Shown here in pieces: positions 33,421-42,219 of a DNA stretch of 64,000 bases. The notes under the pieces were generated by a model. That model did not search any database and was not told where the DNA came from. It was given only the letters and a program-made list of their open reading frames with translations. Made by a program: the position numbers and the translations under genes. The stretch lies in the NCBI RefSeq assembly GCF_022436705.1, contig NZ_JAKUHT010000025.1, positions 44,073 through 108,072 on the forward strand. Reading direction: 5' to 3'. Within the stretch, counting starts at the first letter, position 1. The number at the start of each line of letters is the position of its first letter. The DNA comes from Nocardioides sp. CFH 31398. Its GTDB lineage: Bacteria > Actinomycetota > Actinomycetes > Propionibacteriales > Nocardioidaceae.

Positions 33421-34388
33421 GCGTCCTCGACCCCGTCCTGCACCTCGACCCCGCCTCCCTGGCGGGTCAGATGGCGGACGACGTGCGGCGGGGGCTGACC
33501 GCCTCGCCGAAGTGGCTGCTGCCCAAGTACCTGTACGACGCCCGCGGCAGCGAGCTGTTCGACGAGATCACCCGTCTGCCCGAGTACTACCCGACGCGTG
33601 CCGAGCGGGCGATCCTGCTCGAGCAGGCGGACGCCGTCGCGGCCGCGTCCGGGGCCCGCACCCTGGTGGAGCTCGGCAGCGGCACCTCGGAGAAGACCCG
33701 TCTGCTCCTCGACGCCCTCACCCGGGCGGGCACGCTCGAGCGCTTCGTGCCGTTCGACGTCGACCCCGCCGTCCTGGCGGACGCCTCCCGCGCCGTGGCC
33801 GCCGAGCACCCCGGGGTCGAGGTCGCCCCCGTGGTCGGGGACTTCGAGCAGCACCTGCGCCTGCTGCCGCGCCACCCGTCGCGGCTCGTGGCCTTCCTCG
33901 GCTCGACCATCGGCAACCTCGAGCCCCCGCACCGCGCCCGGTTCCTCGCGGACGTCCGCGCCACGATGGGGCCGGGCGACTCGTTGCTGCTCGGCACCGA
34001 CCTCGTGAAGGACGTCGGCCGGCTCGAGGCGGCGTACGACGACGCGGCGGGCGTGACGGCGGCGTTCGGGCTGAACGTGCTCGACGTCCTCAACCGCGAG
34101 CTGGACGCCGACTTCGACGTCGCGGCCTTCCGACACCGTGCCCGCTGGTCACCGGCCGACGAGTGGGTCGAGCTGTCCCTGGTGTCCCAGCGTGACCAGG
34201 TGGTCCGGATCGGGGCGCTGGACCTCGAGGTCGGCTTCGCCCGTGGCGAGCCGGTGCGCACGGAGGTGTCGACCAAGTTCCGCCGTGAGCGCGTCGAGCG
34301 GGAGCTTGCCGACGCCGGCCTGCGCGTCACCGCGTGGTGGACCGACCCCGACGGTGACTTCGCCCTCAGCCTGTCCGAGCCGGTCTGA
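33417..34388 (+). CDS. egtD: L-histidine N-alpha-methyltransferase EgtD
   Basis: 323 residues from a GTG overlapping egtC. EgtD trimethylates histidine to hercynine, the first committed step. Signature segments are PKWLLPKYLYDARGSELFD, LPEYYPTRAE, VELGSGTSEKTR (SAM motif I) and FLGSTIGNLEP. The C-terminus WWTDPDGDFALSLSEP is typical. No EgtE (the PLP C-S lyase that finishes the pathway) follows; the next gene is convergent. The lyase must be encoded elsewhere or replaced by another beta-lyase. Confidence 0.96.
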   Translation: MSVLDPVLHLDPASLAGQMADDVRRGLTASPKWLLPKYLYDARGSELFDEITRLPEYYPTRAERAILLEQADAVAAASGARTLVELGSGTSEKTRLLLDALTRAGTLERFVPFDVDPAVLADASRAVAAEHPGVEVAPVVGDFEQHLRLLPRHPSRLVAFLGSTIGNLEPPHRARFLADVRATMGPGDSLLLGTDLVKDVGRLEAAYDDAAGVTAAFGLNVLDVLNRELDADFDVAAFRHRARWSPADEWVELSLVSQRDQVVRIGALDLEVGFARGEPVRTEVSTKFRRERVERELADAGLRVTAWWTDPDGDFALSLSEPV

Positions 34389-34403
34389 CCGGCGCGGTCG
34401 GGG

Positions 34404-34880
34404 TCAGGTCGCGTAGACGCCGACGCCCCAGGCGACGGCGGCGAGCAGGCAGGCCGTCAGCTCGATGAGGATGCTGAGGCCCACCGCCTTGAGGGCGTGC
34501 ACGGTCGACGGCCAGGCGTCGCGTCTCCCGAGGCGCTGGTGCTCCGCGGCGTACACGCCGACGACGAAGCCCACGAAGAGGCCGACGAGCGGGATCACGA
34601 AGAAGCCGACGACGCCGACGGCGGCCGCGATCCACAGGGTCCGGTTCGGGACGCCGGCGGCCTGCAGGCGGCGCCCGGGGAGCAGGTACTGCAGGACGGT
34701 GCCGAGGCCCAGGATCGCCAGCGCCGCCACCATGACCGACCACCCGACGGGGTCGGCGACCGCCACGGCCCACACCACCACGGCGACGGCCACGACGGCC
34801 GCGCCGGGCAGGACGGGCACCACGGTGCCGACGATCCCGAGCAGGATCGCGGCGCCGATCACGACCTCGAAGGCGATCAT
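34404..34880 (-). CDS. DUF456 family membrane protein
   Basis: 158 residues with four to five membrane helices and a glycine-rich pattern (GIVGTVVPVLPGAAVVAVAV, then VGFFVIPLVGLFVGFVVGVY) that defines DUF456. The function is unknown; glycine-zipper-like helices suggest tight packing in the cytoplasmic membrane. GAGAGG precedes the ATG by eight bases. It converges on egtD with 15 bp between stops. Confidence 0.85.
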   Translation of the reverse strand: MIAFEVVIGAAILLGIVGTVVPVLPGAAVVAVAVVVWAVAVADPVGWSVMVAALAILGLGTVLQYLLPGRRLQAAGVPNRTLWIAAAVGVVGFFVIPLVGLFVGFVVGVYAAEHQRLGRRDAWPSTVHALKAVGLSILIELTACLLAAVAWGVGVYAT

Positions 34881-34921
34881 GGGTCGACCCTCTCAGACGC
34901 CGCGACGTGACCCGGGACACG

Positions 34922-34957
34922 ACGACGGCCCCGGACCTGTCGGTCCGGGGCCGTCGT
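34922..34957 (-). terminator. Terminator of the DUF7455 gene
   Basis: A perfect 16-bp stem with a 4-base loop, 17 bases after the stop of the minus-strand zinc-ribbon gene. Confidence 0.85.
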
Positions 34958-34974
34958 GCGGGTCGTCCGGCGGG

Positions 34975-35199
34975 TCAGCCGTTCGACTCGCCGGCCGGGG
35001 TGGCCTCGAGCTTGTGGGTCTCGTCGGTCACGCTGGCGGCGACCTCACGGAGCTTGTCGCCGTGCTCGCGTGCGTGGTGGGCGCAGAACAGCAGCTCTCC
35101 GCCGCTCTGCAGCTCGACACGGAGGTAGGCCTGGGCACCGCAGCGGTCGCAGCGGTCGCTCGCCGTCAAGGCTGAGCCGGGGGCAACGGCAGTAGTCAC
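34975..35199 (-). CDS. DUF7455 small zinc-ribbon-like protein
   Basis: 74 residues from a GTG with GAGAGG six bases upstream. CDRCGAQAYLRVEL and LLFCAHHAREH give a CxxC...CxxH tetrad that should bind zinc. The arrangement and the HGDKL segment are those of DUF7455, found across actinobacteria, often near sigma or topoisomerase genes as here. The function is unknown. Upstream, GGGAAC and TACTTT (minus strand, 35265-35260 and 35243-35238) with a 16-bp spacer could form its promoter, possibly for an alternative sigma factor. Confidence 0.88.
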   Translation of the reverse strand: MTTAVAPGSALTASDRCDRCGAQAYLRVELQSGGELLFCAHHAREHGDKLREVAASVTDETHKLEATPAGESNG

Positions 35200-35373
35200 G
35201 ATCGGCCTCTCTTCCTGTCGTGGACTCTCGGATATCCAAAGTACCGGTCCGCTCGAAATGTTCCCCGCCTTTCGGGTCTCTACACCATGACGACTTGGTC
35301 ACGCCGACCTCGCGACGCCGATCGGGGCGTCCCGGCGGGGCGTGGCGCGGCCGGCGCCGTCGGCGGCCTTGAG

Positions 35374-35379
35374 TAGATT
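35374..35379 (+). promoter_or_regulatory. -10 element of parE
   Basis: TAGATT, giving a leader of about 38 bases before the ATC start. Its TAG is also the in-frame stop that closes the parE reading frame upstream, which limits possible starts. Confidence 0.5.
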
Positions 35380-35424
35380 CGGCGTGTCGCGCCGCCGCGA
35401 CGTCCCCCGACCCAGGAGCGCACC

Positions 35425-37488
<2,064 letters not shown>

Positions 37489-37490
37489 GC

Positions 37491-37507
37491 CCCGACCGCC
37501 GGTCGGG
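37491..37507 (+). terminator. Short hairpin after parE
   Basis: CCCGACC-N3-GGTCGGG, three bases after the stop codon, between convergent parE and the glycosidase-like gene. Confidence 0.5.
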
Positions 37508-37539
37508 CGTGTCGAGACCCCCGCCCCGCCGGGCCTGGC

Positions 37540-39036
37540 TCAGAACTGCATGCGGACCAGGGTCACCGAGTGGGCGGGGACGCCGACCCGGACGAGGCCA
37601 CGGCTGCGGCTGGGGCGCCCGTTGACCTGGCCGATGCCGCCCGTCTTGGCGACGAACCAGCGCTGGAAGGACACGGTGCGCGGGGTCTGCTGCCTGCCGC
37701 GGGCGTTGCGCAGGTCCAGCGCCTTCGGGGCGTAGCCGTTGGCGCGGTCGTTGACGATCCACAGGTTGACGACCCGACCCCGCTTGAACGCGCGGGTGGT
37801 GACCTGCTTGTCGTTGGTGTTCGCGCCGTCGAAGTCCGTGGTCCGCATCAGCTGGGCCTTGAAGGTGCTGGCGAACAGCGCGTTCGTGATGCGCGACTTG
37901 TTCCTGCGCGGTCCGCTGCTGTCCCCGCCCTCCGGGATGTGCGCCCAGATGGAGAAGCCGCGGAAGCCGACGTCCAGCTGGTCGAAGACCGACCGCAGCG
38001 ACTGGGCGACGCCGTCGAACGCCCACGGGGTCTTCTCCCAGTGCATCTCCGTGTTGTACGGCGTGAGGCCGCGCTGGCGTGCGAGGGTCGCGAACCTCCC
38101 GGCCACCGCACGCTCGCGCAGGCGACGCTTCGGGTGGCTGTGGGACGTGGCGAAGTCGATGTGGCGCAGGATCCCCGCGTTCGCGTTCTGCAGCCAGCGC
38201 AGGTCGGGCTTGTTCGCGCAGTTCATCATCAGCCGCGGCATGGGGGTGGTGACCTGGTTGCGCAGCGCCTTGGCGGCGGCCAGGAAGCGGGGCGGGTTGA
38301 GCTGGCCCTCGTTGTTGTGCGGCTCGTTGTCCAGGCCGAGCACGTTGATCTTCACGCCGTGGTTCTGCATGTAGTCGACGTAGTCGGCCGCGATGGCGCC
38401 GTACCGGGCGGGGATGACCTTGCCGCCGTGCCTCTCACCCTCCTTCATCCAGGGGTGGAAGTCGGGGCACGTGGTGGGGTTCTTCGGGTCCACCGGCTGC
38501 GCCATCGCGTCGTAGCTGCCGCGGTAGTTGCCCGGGGTGGGGTCGCAGTCGGTGACGGTGTCCCGGCTCGCCCACACGCGGACCGACGGGTCCACCGCCT
38601 GGATGCGCTTGATGGCGCGCAGCGTCGGGCGGTACCAGCTCCAGTCGATGATCGGTCGGCCGTCGGGGTTGTCGGGGTTCTCGACGAGTCCACGACGGTC
38701 GGCGCGGAAGCTGACTCGGATCCACGAGAAGCGACCGCTGCCGAAGGTGCGCTCGACGATGTTCTTGCGGTTGGTCGCGAACGCCTGCGCCCGGGAGCGG
38801 CACTTGGGCTTCCCGAAGCGGCACTTCTGCTTGAGGTCGATGCCCCAGCCGTCGATGGGGCCGAAGCGGGGCTTGGCGAGGTCCACGCGGATCGAGTCCG
38901 ACGCCTTCGGCGCCTTCACCGCACCCTGCGAGGGGGCGGCCGGCCCACCACCGACGAACAGCGTCGAGACCAGCGCCGCGACGATCAGGGCCGGGACCAC
39001 GCGTCGCCAGGCGACGGCGGGCAGGGCAAAGGTCAT
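37540..39036 (-). CDS. Secreted GH30-like glycoside hydrolase (clan GH-A)
   Basis: 498 residues from the ATG at 39036, with GGGGAG nine bases upstream; a longer frame to 39114 lacks a signal. The signal peptide is WRRVVPALIVAALVSTLFVGG. The mature part begins RVDLAKPRFGPIDGWGID, as in GH30 enzymes (IDGFG-type opening). The acid/base is in LGLDNEPHNN and the nucleophile Glu probably in YNTEMHWEKTP; FSIWAHIPEGG follows. A C-terminal beta sandwich (VVNLWIVNDRANGYAPKALD) completes the GH30 layout. Relatives hydrolyse xylan, glucans or fucose/galactan chains; the substrate is unknown. No operon partner. Confidence 0.72.
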   Translation of the reverse strand: MTFALPAVAWRRVVPALIVAALVSTLFVGGGPAAPSQGAVKAPKASDSIRVDLAKPRFGPIDGWGIDLKQKCRFGKPKCRSRAQAFATNRKNIVERTFGSGRFSWIRVSFRADRRGLVENPDNPDGRPIIDWSWYRPTLRAIKRIQAVDPSVRVWASRDTVTDCDPTPGNYRGSYDAMAQPVDPKNPTTCPDFHPWMKEGERHGGKVIPARYGAIAADYVDYMQNHGVKINVLGLDNEPHNNEGQLNPPRFLAAAKALRNQVTTPMPRLMMNCANKPDLRWLQNANAGILRHIDFATSHSHPKRRLRERAVAGRFATLARQRGLTPYNTEMHWEKTPWAFDGVAQSLRSVFDQLDVGFRGFSIWAHIPEGGDSSGPRRNKSRITNALFASTFKAQLMRTTDFDGANTNDKQVTTRAFKRGRVVNLWIVNDRANGYAPKALDLRNARGRQQTPRTVSFQRWFVAKTGGIGQVNGRPSRSRGLVRVGVPAHSVTLVRMQF

Positions 39037-39166
39037 GGAAGGGTGCTCCCCGAGAGTCGGCGCAGGGGGTGGACGGGTGAAGCGTAGGTGGTCGTACCGG
39101 ACTGCGAACGTCATTCGTACAACGCTTCGGTATCGGCCTGCCCCAGGCGCGCCGCGCGCCCGCCCC

Positions 39167-39661
39167 TCAGCAGACCTGGTCGAGCAGGCCCGAGTCGACG
39201 TCGTACAGGAAGCCGCCGACCTTGACGTGGTCGGGCACCAGGGGGTGGGTCCGGACGGCGGACACGTCGGCGCGCAGGGTGGCCTGCTGGTCGCGCACGA
39301 CGTTGAAGGACTGCCACGAGGCGTCCACGCCCGCTGACTCGCCGACCCGCTGGCGGAGCTCCTCCTCGGTGGCGCTGGCCACGGCGCACCGGGTGTGCGG
39401 CACGACCAGGACCCGGTCGACGTTGAGCAGGTGCACGGCCAGGACGAGGGCCTCCAGCGCCTGCGGCGTCACGCGCCCGCCGGGGTTCCGGAAGATCTTC
39501 GCGTCGCCCGGCTTGAGGCCGACCATCCCGAGCGGCTCGATGCGCGAGTCCATGCAGGTCACGAGGGCCACGCCGGCGTGCGCGACGCCGTCGAAGCCGC
39601 TGAGGGAGAAGTCGGAGGCGAACTCCTGGTTCGCCGCGAGCAGGTCGTCGAAGTCACCCAT
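39167..39661 (-). CDS. Beta-class carbonic anhydrase
   Basis: 164 residues from the ATG at 39661. Zinc ligands are Cys36 (TCMDSRIEP), His89 and Cys92 (PHTRCAVAS), with the Asp38-Arg40 dyad. It interconverts CO2 and bicarbonate in the cytoplasm. The short form (about 165 residues) is common in actinobacteria. TACCCT lies exactly six bases before this ATG, which supports it over a GTG at 39679. A CACCT-C-AGGTG palindrome at 39679-39689 sits just upstream of the -10. Confidence 0.93.
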   Translation of the reverse strand: MGDFDDLLAANQEFASDFSLSGFDGVAHAGVALVTCMDSRIEPLGMVGLKPGDAKIFRNPGGRVTPQALEALVLAVHLLNVDRVLVVPHTRCAVASATEEELRQRVGESAGVDASWQSFNVVRDQQATLRADVSAVRTHPLVPDHVKVGGFLYDVDSGLLDQVC

Positions 39662-39667
39662 GGCGGC

Positions 39668-39673
39668 AGGGTA
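39668..39673 (-). promoter_or_regulatory. -10 element of a leaderless promoter (carbonic anhydrase)
   Basis: TACCCT on the minus strand, six bases before the ATG at 39661. A perfect 11-bp palindrome centred at 39684 lies between the -10 and the expected -35 position and may be an operator. Confidence 0.55.
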
Positions 39674-39682
39674 GGACACACC

Positions 39683-41440
39683 TCAGGTGCCCGTGCGGAG
39701 CGCCCCGGCCGCCGAGACGTCCCGGGTGGCCGCGCCGCGCAGCAGCACGAGAGCGAGCCCCGCGGCGAGCAGGGCGCAGACCGCCGCCCCCAGGAACACG
39801 GTCTGCTCCTGGGCGATCCCCGCCTCCTTCAGCGCCTCGACGTACGCCGGGCACGAGCCGCCCCCGCCGCAGACCTCGGAGAGCGGCGGGATCGCGTCGC
39901 GCTCGGCGTAGAAGCGGCGCAGGCCGATGGTCGTGAGGGCCGAGATGCCGACCAGCATGCCGATCATGCGGGCCACGACCACCAGGGCGCTCGCCACGCC
40001 GTGCACCCCCGGGTCGGTCGCGGCGAGGACGGCGGCGCTCACGGGCGCCAGGGCGAGACCGAAGCCCAGCCCTCCGACGAGCAGCGGGATCGTGGCGCTC
40101 GCCCGCTCCAGGCTGTCGAGGCCCCAGGTGCTCATCCACGCGAAACCGACGGCGGCGAGGACCATGCCGACCGACGCGACCACCCCCGCCGGGAGCAGGC
40201 GCAGCAGCCAGCCGCCGAGGACGGCCCCGACCGGCAGGGCCACGAGGAAGCGGACGAGCACCAGGGCCGCCATCAGCTGGGAGTCGGGGTAGACGGTCGT
40301 GCGGGCGAACAGCGGGATGTCGATGAGGGCCGCGATCAGCGCCGCGCCGACGAGGAAGCTGACCACCAGGGCGCCCCACGCGGGCCGGGCCCGCAGCGCG
40401 GCCCGGGGGAGGAGCGGCGAGTCCGCGCGCCGCAGGTGCAGCACGAGGGCCAGCAGCGCCACCGCGGAGCCGCCCACGTAGAAGACGGCGCGGTCGGAGA
40501 CGAGCTGCACCTCGGGGTCGGCGGTGGCGAAGGTGAGGATGACGCCGGCGAGGACGGCGGCCAGCAGCAGCGACCCGAGGAGGTCGGCCTCGCGCATGCT
40601 GCGGCCCCAGGCGCGGACGTCGACCAGCGGACGTCGCGCGAACGCCCACCGCAGCAGGGTCAGGACGGCGAGGGCCGCCGCGGCGGCGCCGACCGGGGAG
40701 AGCCAGCGCCCGTCGGGCACGAAGGGGATCCACAGCCGGCCCCAGAACAGGTCGCGCAGCAGCACCGAGGGTCTCAGGAACACCAGCGAACCGACGGCCA
40801 ACGTCGCCAGCGCCAGCAGCAGGCCCAGCCAGTCGGGGCGGCCCGGCGCCGTCGGCGCCGGGACCCCGGCACCTCGGCGGGCCAGCGCACGCACCGCGAC
40901 GGCGAGCGCGAGACCGACGACGAGGTTCAGGGCGAAGATGGCGCGCCAGTCGGCGACGGCGAGCACCAGCGCGCCCACCAGGGGCCCGAGGACGGCACCC
41001 ACCTCCTGGACCGCGGACACGAGGCCCAGTGGGACGCCGCGACGCCGGGGCGGGTAGAGGTCGGCGACGAGCGCCAGGGTCGCGGGCACCAGTCCGCCAC
41101 CGCCGAGGCCCTGCAGGAAGCGGCCGGCCACCATGCTGGGCAGGTCGTAGGCGAGGGCCGTGACCAGCGACCCCAGCGAGAACACGACCAGCGAGGCGAC
41201 GAGGACCGGCACCCGCCCGCGGAGGTCCGCGATCCGCCCGATGAGCGGCAGCATCGCGACGTAGCCGAGCAGGAAGCCCGACACGATCGGGGCGGCCCGC
41301 TGCAGCTCGGCGACCGAGATGCCGGCGCTGGCCATCATGTCCGGCAGCGCGAGCACGACGACGTACGTGTCCGCCGCGGCGAACGCCACCGCGACCGCGG
41401 CGAGGACGAGCAGGGCGCGGGAGCCGCGGCTGACGGTCAC
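39683..41440 (-). CDS. MFS exporter, P55-like (14 membrane helices)
   Basis: 585 residues with about fourteen helices, the DHA2 type. GRIADLRGRVPVLVASLVVF matches the MFS loop 2-3 motif, and AGRFLQGLGGGGLVPATLAL is typical of this family. A late extracytoplasmic loop carries a Cys pair (SEVCGGGGSCPAYVEALKEA). The gene lies directly after an LprG-type lipoprotein gene, as P55 (Rv1410c) follows lprG in mycobacteria. There the two move triacylglycerol or lipoglycan to the cell surface and affect drug tolerance. By this context the same role is inferred here. Confidence 0.85.
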   Translation of the reverse strand: MTVSRGSRALLVLAAVAVAFAAADTYVVVLALPDMMASAGISVAELQRAAPIVSGFLLGYVAMLPLIGRIADLRGRVPVLVASLVVFSLGSLVTALAYDLPSMVAGRFLQGLGGGGLVPATLALVADLYPPRRRGVPLGLVSAVQEVGAVLGPLVGALVLAVADWRAIFALNLVVGLALAVAVRALARRGAGVPAPTAPGRPDWLGLLLALATLAVGSLVFLRPSVLLRDLFWGRLWIPFVPDGRWLSPVGAAAAALAVLTLLRWAFARRPLVDVRAWGRSMREADLLGSLLLAAVLAGVILTFATADPEVQLVSDRAVFYVGGSAVALLALVLHLRRADSPLLPRAALRARPAWGALVVSFLVGAALIAALIDIPLFARTTVYPDSQLMAALVLVRFLVALPVGAVLGGWLLRLLPAGVVASVGMVLAAVGFAWMSTWGLDSLERASATIPLLVGGLGFGLALAPVSAAVLAATDPGVHGVASALVVVARMIGMLVGISALTTIGLRRFYAERDAIPPLSEVCGGGGSCPAYVEALKEAGIAQEQTVFLGAAVCALLAAGLALVLLRGAATRDVSAAGALRTGT

Positions 41441-41474
41441 GGGGCTGGGTCGGGACGGTGGGTCGGCGTCCGCG

Positions 41475-42215
41475 TCAGGACGGCGCGGTGATGTCGACGT
41501 CGAGCCCGTAGTCGTCGAAGGTGATGACGTAGGTGATCGGGTCGGTGTCGGGGTAGAAGGCGCCGGTGAGCTCGGTGCGGCGCAGCAGCGTCTCGTCGTC
41601 GACGGTGTAGACGGCGTCGAAGTCGCCCTCGGCGCTGGGGATCAGGAACTGGACGGCCTCGCCGGGCACGGTGCCCGTGTACTCCGTGAGCACCTCGCTG
41701 TTGTCCTCGCCGCCGCGGACGGTCTCGCCCTCCTCGACGTCCTCGGTGGCGGTGAGCAGCGCCGAGAAACCGGTCTCGGTGTCCAGCAGCCGGGCGGGGT
41801 CGGGGGCGCCGTACTGCTCCGGGTCGACCTCCTGCCACCCGGGGCCGAGGGGCAGCTGGGCGTAGACGGTGTCGTCGACGGCGACGACGGGGACGTCGGC
41901 ACCGCCGAAGCTGGTCTCGACACCGAGCGTGCCCTCGAAGGCGGGCTGCCGGTTCACCGCGCCGTCGGCGGACGAGACGCCCTGGACGCCGTCGGGAAGC
42001 TCCTCGGTCTCGACGGTGAGGTTGAGCCCCGGGGTGTCGTCGAGGTTCTGCTTCGCCTCGGCGAGCACGTCCTCCGGGCTCTGGCCCTCCTCGCCGGGCC
42101 CGTCGTCGCCACCGGAGCAGGCCGCCAGCAGGCCGGCGAGCACCGTCAGTCCCGCCGCGGCCGCCGCCGTGCGGCGGACGCGGGACGGGCGGGGAGCGGG
42201 GGCCGACTGCGACAT
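41475..42215 (-). CDS. lprG: LppX/LprAFG family lipoprotein (LprG-like)
   Basis: 246 residues with lipobox LLAAC, the lipidated Cys at residue 33. After an acidic linker, the beta-alpha lipid-binding fold is seen as AKQNLDDTPGLNLTVETEEL, QPAFEGTLGVETSFGG and VYAQLPLGPGWQEVDPEQYG. Family members bind acylated lipids such as lipoarabinomannan or triacylglycerol in a hydrophobic pocket outside the membrane. It starts four bases after the parC stop and is followed by the P55-like exporter, so the three genes form one operon. Confidence 0.9.
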   Translation of the reverse strand: MSQSAPAPRPSRVRRTAAAAAGLTVLAGLLAACSGGDDGPGEEGQSPEDVLAEAKQNLDDTPGLNLTVETEELPDGVQGVSSADGAVNRQPAFEGTLGVETSFGGADVPVVAVDDTVYAQLPLGPGWQEVDPEQYGAPDPARLLDTETGFSALLTATEDVEEGETVRGGEDNSEVLTEYTGTVPGEAVQFLIPSAEGDFDAVYTVDDETLLRRTELTGAFYPDTDPITYVITFDDYGLDVDITAPS

Positions 42216-42219
42216 GCCG

